From positions 1 through 13,286 of the forward strand of contig JAEZIV010000019.1 of NCBI GenBank assembly GCA_023436515.1: a DNA stretch of 13,286 nucleotides, in the 5' to 3' direction. This document shows positions 7,726-13,286 of the stretch, piece by piece (position 1 is the first letter of the stretch; each line of letters starts with the position of its first letter). The notes beneath the pieces are model-generated. The model had not been told where the DNA came from and searched no databases. It was given only the letters and a program-made list of their open reading frames with translations. This DNA is from Bacillota bacterium. GTDB lineage: Bacteria; Bacillota; Clostridia; Acetivibrionales; DSM-1351. Made by a program: the position numbers and the translations under genes.

Positions 7726-9360
7726 ATGAGAAAGTTTTATAAGTATTCTGTGTTAATGCTGGTAATGTTTTTATTTATTACTATACTGGTTGGTTGCGGA
7801 GGTGTAATGGTTGATACTGCAAAGAGTAAATATACATATGATGAAGCTGTAACTAATATAAATAAGTTGTCAGCTCGCGTAGCTGATGTTACAAAAGATG
7901 ACCCGGAAATATATGATGGCGGTGCGGGCAGTGATTTCTTCATACCGGATTCAGACACGAGTGCATTGCTGCCTGAATTTATGACTGGACGACAAGCGGT
8001 TGTAAATGAGAACATGAATGACCAGGTTATGGCAATCATATGTTCTTCAACAGAAAAGGCAACTGATAATGCAACAGACCGTTGGCTTATAGAAGTAGCC
8101 AAGGACTACAATCAGAAAGCTGACCGTAAAGGAAGTATAAGACTTTATGGTGTAGCTTCTGGGGAAATGTTTGATTACATACGTTCAGGTAAATTTGTAC
8201 CTGATGCGTTCACACCGAGTAATAAACTTTGGGGGGATGCTTTAGGTTTAACGCCGGACTATGACAGATTGGCGGGTAATGTTGCAGGTATAGTAAGTAA
8301 AGACGGTAAGGACATTAAGCAGGTTATTGCTGACGTTGAGGCGGGGACTATAAAGTTTGGTTACACAAATCCGTTAGCAAGCTCGACCGGTGCAAACTTC
8401 CTGTTGCAATACATCCACAATTATAGTGACGCCAGCAAGTTTAAGGCTTTCCAGAGTAAGATAGCCCTTGTAAGCTATACGACACCTCAGATGAGAACAG
8501 CTGCTTTATCGGGTAAGCTTGATGCTTTTGTGTATGAGTCACAGCAGTTTTCTACAGGACAAGTACAGGGGAATCAGACTCTTGCGAAAATGTATAAATT
8601 TGTACCCTTTGGTGTAAGGCATGATAATCCGTTTTATATATTGAATAAGGCAAAGACAGATTTGCTTGATGACTTTGCTAAGTTTTGTATGAGCAGTGAA
8701 AACCAGGAGCTAGCTAATAAATATGGGTTTAATCAATATGATAACTATGTTGGAGAAAATACTTTGGGTTCAACTTTATTAGATGACCAGAAGAACTATA
8801 AAGAAAATAAGAGTGGCGGCAGACCGATTGTTAGTGTATTTGTAAGTGACTGTTCAGGTTCAATGAATGGCACGCCATTAGAGGAGCTTAAAAAGTCATT
8901 AAAGGCCTGTGCGGGTGTCATATCTGAATCAAATTATGTAGGCTTGGTTACATTTGCATCAGATGTAAAGGTCAACTTGTCTATTGCAAAGTTTGATGAA
9001 ACAATGCAGAAACGCTTTATTACGGCAACAAGTGAGATGGTGACACGTGGTGGAACAGCCATGTATTCTGCACTTACAATAGCTTCAAAGGAGATAGCTG
9101 ATTTTAAGGCGGCTAATCCTAATATAAACGCTGTTTATCGTATCTTTGTACTGACTGATGGCGACAATACCGAGGGGTTAAGCAAAGGTGCCACACTAGA
9201 TACTCTAAAATCCTTGGGAGTTCCGATTTACTGTATTGGTTACAATGGTGGCAACAGTGACCTCGATACGGTTGCAGGTCTTAATGAAGCTGCAAGCATT
9301 AAAATCACTGACCAGAATGTCGGTTATGCACTTGCAAATTTCTTTAAAGCTGAAATTTAG
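7726..9360 (+). CDS. Lipoprotein with substrate-binding-like domain fused to a von Willebrand factor A domain
   Basis: A 544-residue protein beginning with a lipoprotein signal: basic start, hydrophobic stretch 8-22, lipobox L-V-G-C with Cys24. It should be anchored outside the membrane. Residues about 85-345 resemble a type 2 periplasmic binding protein (AIICSSTEKATDNATDRWL..., FGYTNPLASSTGANFLLQYI, the C-terminal ELANKYGFNQY). Residues about 366-540 are a VWA domain with a complete MIDAS: D-C-S-G-S at 375-379, Thr444 in RGGTAMYSAL and Asp478 in LTDGD. Metal-dependent protein binding is therefore expected. Proteins of this build are annotated as substrate-binding and VWA domain proteins, but their ligand and partner are not established. 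The ribosome binding site is a purine-rich GGGAGGG/AAAAGG region. It is cotranscribed with the two-TM protein upstream; a TSP3 lipoprotein remnant follows. A surface ligand-sensing or adhesion complex is my inference. Confidence 0.9.
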   Translation: MRKFYKYSVLMLVMFLFITILVGCGGVMVDTAKSKYTYDEAVTNINKLSARVADVTKDDPEIYDGGAGSDFFIPDSDTSALLPEFMTGRQAVVNENMNDQVMAIICSSTEKATDNATDRWLIEVAKDYNQKADRKGSIRLYGVASGEMFDYIRSGKFVPDAFTPSNKLWGDALGLTPDYDRLAGNVAGIVSKDGKDIKQVIADVEAGTIKFGYTNPLASSTGANFLLQYIHNYSDASKFKAFQSKIALVSYTTPQMRTAALSGKLDAFVYESQQFSTGQVQGNQTLAKMYKFVPFGVRHDNPFYILNKAKTDLLDDFAKFCMSSENQELANKYGFNQYDNYVGENTLGSTLLDDQKNYKENKSGGRPIVSVFVSDCSGSMNGTPLEELKKSLKACAGVISESNYVGLVTFASDVKVNLSIAKFDETMQKRFITATSEMVTRGGTAMYSALTIASKEIADFKAANPNINAVYRIFVLTDGDNTEGLSKGATLDTLKSLGVPIYCIGYNGGNSDLDTVAGLNEAASIKITDQNVGYALANFFKAEI

Positions 9361-9397
9361 TATTTTTGTAGCCTAGCGTGTACAGAAATAATAACAA

Positions 9398-9858
9398 ATG
9401 AGTGAACTAATGACCAAAGAGAGGTTCAGTGCCCTTATATTAGTGCAATTATTTATACTATTTATCTTTGTGGATTGTAGTGAACAATCTGCGGTAATTA
9501 CACAGTCCGGTTGGGATACACAACCGGACTTTCCTGGCCCATCAACTGCAAGCACACCCGCGGTACAACCGGTCCTGCATCTGCTGAATTTACACCAGGT
9601 GGCCTGTATGTTTACATATACGGTAATTTTAGTGATATACTATTAGGACTTGCCGACAAAGTAGGCGAAGTCACGAATGCGGCTGGCGAATGGGTATATC
9701 TTAATGACTTTCAAAGCGTGAAACTAAGTGACATTCTTACTAATGCATCAAGTAATGATACAGATAACGATGGATTGACAGATGAACAAGAATTGGGTAC
9801 TAGCGTTGAAATGAATATGCTTCCACACATAGGTTTACTAGCTGCTCTTGGATTATGA
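9398..9858 (+). pseudogene. Frameshifted TSP3-repeat lipoprotein remnant
   Basis: The first frame (from ATG 9398) gives a lipoprotein-like N-terminus: MSELMTKERFSALILVQLFI, then LFIFVDC with a lipobox-like Cys, then SEQSAVITQSGWDTQPDFPG. Around 9545-9565 the reading moves to the frame that reads TRGTTGPASAEFTPGGLYVY and IYGNFSDILLGLADKVGEV. It continues to a calcium-binding thrombospondin type 3 motif, D-T-D-N-D-G-L-T-D-E-Q-E-L-G-T, and ends early at 9858. TSP3 repeats usually continue in extracellular proteins that also carry VWA or binding domains, so the gene is both frameshifted and truncated. No good ribosome binding site precedes the ATG. Its position behind the VWA lipoprotein suggests it was a third surface component of the same module. 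Confidence 0.7.
9504..9530. other. Perfect 10-bp stem-loop downstream of the VWA gene
   Basis: AGTCCGGTTG and its exact reverse complement CAACCGGACT are separated by 7 bases. The stem is GC-rich in an AT-rich window. It lies 144 bp after the VWA stop and inside the TSP3 lipoprotein remnant. Only TTCC follows, so it is not a standard intrinsic terminator, though it could attenuate readthrough from the VWA operon. Confidence 0.6.
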
Positions 9859-9955
9859 TTTTATCTTAAGGATGCTATAGACGAAGGAGTTGCTTATGTT
9901 GTTTCATTGGACAAATTACTTCTGATGTGTGTTTTTGCGATGGATGTTAAAATAT

Positions 9956-10096
9956 ATGAATGACTTGATATTGATAAAGGATTATTTCCACCAGAAATTT
10001 CTAAACCCATCCTTCTTCAGATATATGGAAGAGCATTGTGCCTCCTATAAAAGTGTCGGTGGCATTGTGTACAGAGGGAAATATATAGATAAGTAA
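9956..10096 (+). pseudogene. Short coding-like remnant (46 codons)
   Basis: ATG at 9956 opens MNDLILIKDYFHQKFLNPSF, then FRYMEEHCASYKSVGGIVYR, then GKYIDK, stop at 10094-10096. The composition is protein-like, but there is no convincing ribosome binding site. It resembles the C-terminal end of a larger protein rather than a complete one. Upstream, 9880-9961 contains another short protein-like frame (KDAIDEGVAYVVSLDKLLLM), suggesting one decayed gene broken by frameshift. Family not recognised. Confidence 0.35.
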
Positions 10097-10195
10097 CATA
10101 AACTAATCGGCATAAACTCAAAATAGAAGTTGCTATGTATATATTTTACGATCCGATGCAAGATTCCTTTAATAAGCATGGAGGCTGAAATAATT

Positions 10196-10285
10196 ATGGA
10201 TTTTTCAGATGACCCTGCGGAGATTATAGAAAATGATTACGAACAAAATTTATATACCAAAATAGAATTTGGAGAAAAGTTTTGA
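10196..10285 (+). CDS. Small acidic ORF or gene fragment (29 aa)
   Basis: ATG at 10196 has GGAGG about 10 bases upstream. The product (MDFSDDPAEIIENDYEQNLY, then TKIEFGEKF) is acidic and soluble with no known motif. It may be the N-terminal stub of a truncated gene, since the sequence after its TGA (10286-10480) contains no continuing frame I recognise. Expression as a real peptide is uncertain. Confidence 0.3.
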   Translation: MDFSDDPAEIIENDYEQNLYTKIEFGEKF

Positions 10286-10327
10286 TGTAGCGATTACATT
10301 TGCAGCGCTAATATAACGAGATATTTT

Positions 10328-10353
10328 GCTGTTCTTACATATCTACGAACAGC
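10328..10353. other. Inverted repeat in the gap before the AbiE operon
   Basis: GCTGTTC (10328-10334) and GAACAGC (10347-10353) form a perfect 7-bp stem with a 12-base loop. There is no T-tract. The rest of 10286-10480 is AT-rich and shows no gene. Confidence 0.3.
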
Positions 10354-10481
10354 GCCTTCCATTTATCTCCACTACATCTAATACAATCTGATACTATATT
10401 AGTCATTGTAAGCATAAAAGAAAGCGAAATACTGAATAGTCAGGATTTTGGCTCGCAATGAAGTAGCTGGAAAATTTATTC

Positions 10482-10527
10482 TTCACTTTTATACTAACAA
10501 AGTGTATAATGTACGTGTGAAAGTGAA
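10482..10527 (+). promoter_or_regulatory. AbiE promoter with inverted-repeat operators
   Basis: A perfect -10 TATAAT (10505-10510) lies 23 bp before the abiEi start. It is bracketed by three copies of one half-site: CACTTT at 10484, AAAGTG at 10499-10504 touching the -10, and AAAGTG at 10520-10525. The outer pair forms an exact TTCACTTT...AAAGTGAA inverted repeat. Known AbiEi proteins bind inverted repeats in their own promoter to repress the operon, and this arrangement fits that model. Confidence 0.65.
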
Positions 10528-10532
10528 AGGTT

Positions 10533-11135
10533 GTGATTTTTATAGACACGTTTGAAAAGATTTTAAATTTGATAAAAGAAAACAAAGGTATTATCTCAAC
10601 TGCTGAAGTAGTGAAACATGGCATTGATAAAAAATATTTATCCTTAATGACCCAGCGAGGCCTAATTGAAAGGTCATCAAGAGGTGTTTATGTATTACCT
10701 GAAATTATCGAGGATGAATTCTATTCTATTAATATCCGCTGTCGGAAGGGAATCTTTTCTCATGATACGGCATTGTTTTTGCACGACTTATCAGATAGGA
10801 CGCCACTTAGCTTTTCCATAACTTTACCAAAAGGGTATAATCCTTCATCATTAAAAGACTTATCATTGGAGTTTTTCTACGTGAAACCTGAATTGCATAA
10901 CTTGGGTAAAATAACGGTTTTATCTCCTCATGGGAAAGAAATTAATGCTTATGACATGGAGAGGACTATTTGTGATATGGTTAGAAGCAAAAACAGAATG
11001 GACATCCAAATATTTTCTGATGCTTTAAAAAGGTACTCAAAACGTAAGGACAAGAACTTGAACACGTTGATGAAATATGCCCAAAAGTTTAAGATTGACA
11101 TTAAGATCCGGGAATATATGGAGGTGTTGATTTGA
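10533..11135 (+). CDS. abiEi: AbiEi-type antitoxin/autorepressor of an AbiE toxin-antitoxin system
   Basis: A 200-residue protein with the AbiEi layout. An N-terminal winged helix (about 1-60: ISTAEVVKHGIDKKYLSLMT, then QRGLIERSSRGVYVLP) is followed by a C-terminal AbiEi domain (IFSHDTALFLHDLSDRTPLS, later ERTICDMVRSKNRMD). This is the common form in Firmicutes, where the antitoxin acts without binding the toxin (type IV) and represses the operon through its winged helix. The start is GTG at 10533; the purine run AAAGTGAAAGG sits unusually close to it, only 2 bases away, but no better start exists. Its stop overlaps the TTG start of abiEii by 4 bases, showing translational coupling. The gene is intact although its toxin partner is broken. 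AbiE systems give abortive infection against phages and stabilise mobile elements. Confidence 0.88.
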   Translation: MIFIDTFEKILNLIKENKGIISTAEVVKHGIDKKYLSLMTQRGLIERSSRGVYVLPEIIEDEFYSINIRCRKGIFSHDTALFLHDLSDRTPLSFSITLPKGYNPSSLKDLSLEFFYVKPELHNLGKITVLSPHGKEINAYDMERTICDMVRSKNRMDIQIFSDALKRYSKRKDKNLNTLMKYAQKFKIDIKIREYMEVLI

Positions 11136-12106
11136 AAAGCGCAATGCAGTTAAAAGGAATCATTAAAAATATGGCAGCCAAAACGGGAATCAAAGCAAAT
11201 GCCTTATTGCAAAATTATATGTTGGAACGATTGCTAGAGCGTATCTCCGTTTCAGAGTACTAGTGGAAGTTTATTCTCAAAGGAGGAATGCTCATCAGTG
11301 CTATGGTTGGATTGGACAGCAGGACAACTATGGATATGGATGCCACTATTAAGGGCATAGATTTTTCTAAAGAGGCCCTTCTGTCAAGCTTAGAGCAAAT
11401 TATAAAAATTCCTGTTCAGGATGATGTCCGGTTTAACCTGAAAGGGATAGAAGAAATAAGAGAAGAATCTGAGTATGGTGGCTATAGAATTTCTCTTGAT
11501 GCAATATATAAAACTGTTATCGTTCCACTAAAGATTGATATAAGTACGGGTGATATGATTACGCCAAAGGAGGTACTATACAGCTTTGATCTGTTATTTG
11601 AAGACCGAAAGATAGAAATACTTGCTTATAATCTTGAAACTGTTCTGGCAGAGAAATTTGAAACAATCATTAGTAGGGGCATACTTAACACTCGGGCTAG
11701 GGATTTGTACGATGTTTATATTCTGACAACTCTTCAGGAAAAGAATATTAATAAAGCTGATTTTAAAAAAGCCCTTGCTGCAACAGCTACAAAAAGGGAT
11801 TCACTTGATAAGATTGACAATTCTTCAAGTATTCTTGAAGAAATTAAAGAGGACAGAGCTCTCCGAGGCATCTGGGTGGCTTATGCAAGGAAGTTTGAAT
11901 ATGCTGGAGATATCCCATTTGAAGATACACTTGCAGCATTGGTGAAATTGTTTGAATGTACACTTCATGATGCTTTGATAAAACACCATAAAATCAGGGT
12001 ATCACATATGCGTCATGGGGGTTCGCCTCCTTCTTCAATGGTAGGGGGAGAGTCTTCTTTTTTATCACACCCTATGGAAATCATACTTGGTAATAGTTTG
12101 AAGTAA
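11132..12106 (+). pseudogene. abiEii: AbiEii-type nucleotidyltransferase toxin, interrupted by an in-frame TAG
   Basis: The gene starts at TTG 11132, overlapping the abiEi stop, with GGAGGTG about 7 bases upstream. The first 43 codons (LKSAMQLKGIIKNMAAKTGI, then KANALLQNYMLERLLERISV, SEY) match AbiEii N-termini. Codon 44 (11261-11263) is TAG, and the same frame continues directly with WKFILKGGM. The rest carries the family signature: KGG at 50-52, D-M-D at 68-70, an acidic KIDI near 136, AEKFETIISRG at 173-183 and RARDLYDVY at 188-196. AbiEii is a GTP-binding nucleotidyltransferase toxin. A restart at ATG 11288 would lose the KGG motif and has its Shine-Dalgarno directly abutting the ATG, so the toxin is probably inactive. 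After about residue 275 the tail (KHHKIRVSHMRHGGSPPSSM...) looks foreign to the family and may be a C-terminal rearrangement. A sequencing error at the TAG remains possible. Confidence 0.85.
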
Positions 12107-12123
12107 ATTTAAGGAGAAATACA

Positions 12124-12237
12124 ATTGATAGAGATTTTGGCATTCAATTCATTTTCATTAAACTGTGGGTCTAGGTACTTTAGCAGACTATGCCATACCT
12201 TACATTTAAAAACCTTCTTACTCTCTTGGAGATATTA
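12124..12237 (+). CDS. Possible small peptide ORF (37 aa, TTG start)
   Basis: AAGGAG lies 8 bases before a TTG at 12124 that opens LIEILAFNSFSLNCGSRYFS, then RLCHTLHLKTFLLSWRY, stop at 12235-12237. The ribosome binding site is good and lies only a few bases after the abiEii stop, which is why I list it. The product has no recognised family and may be fortuitous. The 12238-12310 remainder of this gap shows nothing. Confidence 0.25.
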
Positions 12238-12323
12238 ATTCATATTTTCAAATAAAACTAAGATATCACACCAAATTTGAAATTTCACTTCAAAAATCAG
12301 TGTAATTTTTTCTCAAAAAACGC

Positions 12324-12352
12324 TGAAAACCCCTTATTTTAAAGGGTTTTCA
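12324..12352 (-). terminator. Terminator-like hairpin behind the tRNA-Ser remnant
   Basis: TGAAAACCC and GGGTTTTCA form an exact 9-bp stem, extended by several A-T pairs. On the minus strand it lies 8 bases past the tRNA-Ser remnant and is followed by GCG and six Ts. This is where a tRNA terminator belongs, and supports a tRNA origin of the adjacent sequence. Confidence 0.65.
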
Positions 12353-12360
12353 TACAAATT

Positions 12361-12416
12361 GTGGCGGAGAGAGATTCGAACTCTCGGAGGCGGTTAAACC
12401 TCACACGATTTCCAGA
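12361..12416 (-). repeat. tRNA-Ser 3'-half remnant (right attachment-site-like repeat)
   Basis: Read on the minus strand: an anticodon loop CTGGAAA (GGA, serine), the 3' side of the anticodon stem (TCGTG), a long serine-type variable arm (GAGG...CCTC), a T-arm GAGAG TTCGAAT CTCTC, then TCCGCCA. About four bases of the acceptor strand (a TC run) are missing compared with a standard TCTCTCCGCCA end, and no D-arm or 5' acceptor half exists to the right, so it is not a working tRNA. It is a direct, diverged repeat of 5248-5295. The segment from anticodon loop to 3' end is the standard target of tRNA-using tyrosine integrases. Confidence 0.75.
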
Positions 12417-12585
12417 GTTACGTTTCATTTATTATTTAAAACTATTTGACTATATCTTTCATTATTCAATCCCTTTATTTAAGCCTTAGTCAGGGCTTTT
12501 ATTAATGTATTTCTTTTGAAACACTTTTACCGTAATGGTTAGAAAATTTTGAAAAGCGTTAGAAGATTTGTTAGAAGAAATTAAA

Positions 12586-13104
12586 TTAATTCCAACCTAA
12601 TTTATCCTGACACAGAAATACTGTGACTTCTCCATTAGTTGGTTTAGTAAATATAATAAATGTCGACCTTTGAGTTTCAACTCCTTTTCTTTCTGCTTTT
12701 TCAGCTAAAGCATAATAATAGTTAAAGTTCGTTTTATTAATTCCTCTTTCAGTAAAAAGGTTACTTTTAAACCAGCCATCGCCATCAATCATTTTTTCTG
12801 CGTCATCATAAAAATTAAATGTTTTGCTTATCTGATTCTCAGGGATAATTAGCTTTAAATCTATTGCATAAGCTTCTTCAATATCAGGTTCGATTTTAAA
12901 TTCTTTAATATAATGATTATTTGGCAGGTTTAGATTAAAGCACTTATCAATTAACTTTTCCTTTGTATAAACAATTCCATTTATATTGTAAGTATCTGTA
13001 TTCTTATCATATATAGTGCTATCACCTTTATGATATACATTAATAATTACTAAAAGAGAAATCATGATTATAATTATAAGGCTAGCTAATAATCTTCTTT
13101 TCAT
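12586..13104 (-). CDS. Membrane-anchored protein of unknown function
   Basis: I choose the ATG at 13102-13104 (MKRRLLASLIIIIMISLLVI), giving 172 residues, because it puts a typical charged-then-hydrophobic anchor (about 5-21) at the N-terminus and an AAAGGA lies 12 bases upstream. A longer reading to 13209 would translate through a terminator hairpin. The anchor is followed by an acidic, aromatic-rich outer domain (TYNINGIVYTKEKLIDKCFN..., DDAEKMIDGDGWFKSNLF, and near the end FIIFTKPTNGEVTVFLCQDK). There are two cysteines, no lipobox, and no catalytic motif I recognise. It lies outside the right tRNA-derived repeat, possibly in a second, adjacent accessory segment. The 12417-12585 gap before it contains no gene or strong terminator that I can see. 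Confidence 0.65.
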   Translation of the reverse strand: MKRRLLASLIIIIMISLLVIINVYHKGDSTIYDKNTDTYNINGIVYTKEKLIDKCFNLNLPNNHYIKEFKIEPDIEEAYAIDLKLIIPENQISKTFNFYDDAEKMIDGDGWFKSNLFTERGINKTNFNYYYALAEKAERKGVETQRSTFIIFTKPTNGEVTVFLCQDKLGWN

Positions 13105-13128
13105 TTTTATAACCATTCCTTTCGCTTT

Positions 13129-13179
13129 GCTCAAGGCACAAAACGTAATGAAAATGTGCCTTCGAGCTTTTTTTATTTT
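13129..13179 (+). terminator. Strong intrinsic terminator on the plus strand
   Basis: GCTCAAGGCACA pairs with TGTGCCTTCGAGC (12 pairs, one bulge) around a 14-base loop and is followed by seven Ts (13168-13174). It lies 25 bases upstream of the start codon of the minus-strand gene. No plus-strand gene reads into it within the window, so it would end an antisense or unannotated plus-strand RNA; on the minus strand it would be a 5'-UTR hairpin. Confidence 0.7.
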
Positions 13180-13286
13180 GTAATCATTCCCATAGGGCTT
13201 ACGGTACACTACAAATCACGGGGAGGTGAGTGGGCTGTCAGACTTGTCAGATGACCGTATTTTTATATGTGTAGACCGCCTTTTCA

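Noticed and set aside
7737..8102. Minus-strand frame inside the VWA lipoprotein gene
   Set aside because: It overlaps the lipoprotein signal and binding domain in antisense and lacks its own signals.
11261..11263. Pyrrolysine or programmed readthrough at the TAG in abiEii
   Set aside because: No downstream stem-loop or other recoding signal was evident, the surrounding island is full of decayed genes, and a simple nonsense mutation explains it.
12361..12416. A functional tRNA-Ser gene
   Set aside because: Only the part from anticodon loop to 3' end is present, about four acceptor bases are missing, and no D-arm or 5' acceptor strand lies to the right.
13105..13209. N-terminal extension of the right-hand minus-strand gene
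   Set aside because: It would translate through a strong hairpin, shows basic non-conserved-looking sequence, and the internal ATG gives a proper membrane anchor.
13226..13286. A gene starting at GTG 13226
   Set aside because: The frame is open to the right edge, but the GTG overlaps the Shine-Dalgarno and only 20 codons are visible, too few to judge.
1..13286. CRISPR array or insertion sequence
   Set aside because: I saw no regularly spaced short repeats, no transposase motif and no paired terminal inverted repeats with target duplications.

Overview
The window is AT-rich, with strong AGGAGG-type ribosome binding sites, TTG and GTG starts, lipobox-bearing lipoproteins and low-GC codon use. 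This fits a low-GC Firmicute, most likely a Clostridia member (Ruminiclostridium, Lachnospiraceae and relatives). That placement is an inference from sequence style and protein families; no rRNA or other marker gene is present.

Left part (1 to about 4.86 kb, all on the minus strand). It looks like ordinary chromosome: the N-terminal part of an AraC-family regulator running off the left edge, a 741-aa cytoplasmic DUF5703/GH95-like six-hairpin glycosidase directly upstream of it, and a two-gene unit of a TetR-family repressor and an alpha/beta hydrolase. A perfect 18-bp palindrome beside the TetR start is a convincing autoregulatory operator.

Middle part (about 5.0 to 12.4 kb). This is an accessory, decaying island. 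It is bounded by two directly repeated, diverged copies (about 40 matches in 47 aligned columns) of the 3' half of a tRNA-Ser gene, at 5248-5295 and 12361-12416. This is the classic footprint of tyrosine-recombinase integration at a tRNA, but no integrase and no tRNA 5' half is visible. Between the repeats lie a CE4 polysaccharide deacetylase, a frameshifted membrane-protein remnant, and an apparently intact two-gene surface module: a membrane-anchored helical protein followed by a lipoprotein that fuses a substrate-binding-like domain to a von Willebrand A domain. A frameshifted TSP3-repeat lipoprotein remnant follows, then debris, then an AbiE-type toxin-antitoxin/abortive-infection pair. 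The AbiEi antitoxin is intact and has inverted repeats around its promoter. The AbiEii toxin gene has an in-frame TAG just before its nucleotidyltransferase motif.

Right part (12.4 to 13.29 kb). A small minus-strand membrane-anchored protein of unknown function, a strong plus-strand terminator just upstream of its start, and an unresolved strong Shine-Dalgarno at the right edge.

The part most worth attention is the membrane protein plus SBP-VWA lipoprotein module inside a tRNA-Ser-flanked island that also carries an AbiE system. Around it there are at least four broken genes, so the island appears to be losing genes while this module has stayed intact.
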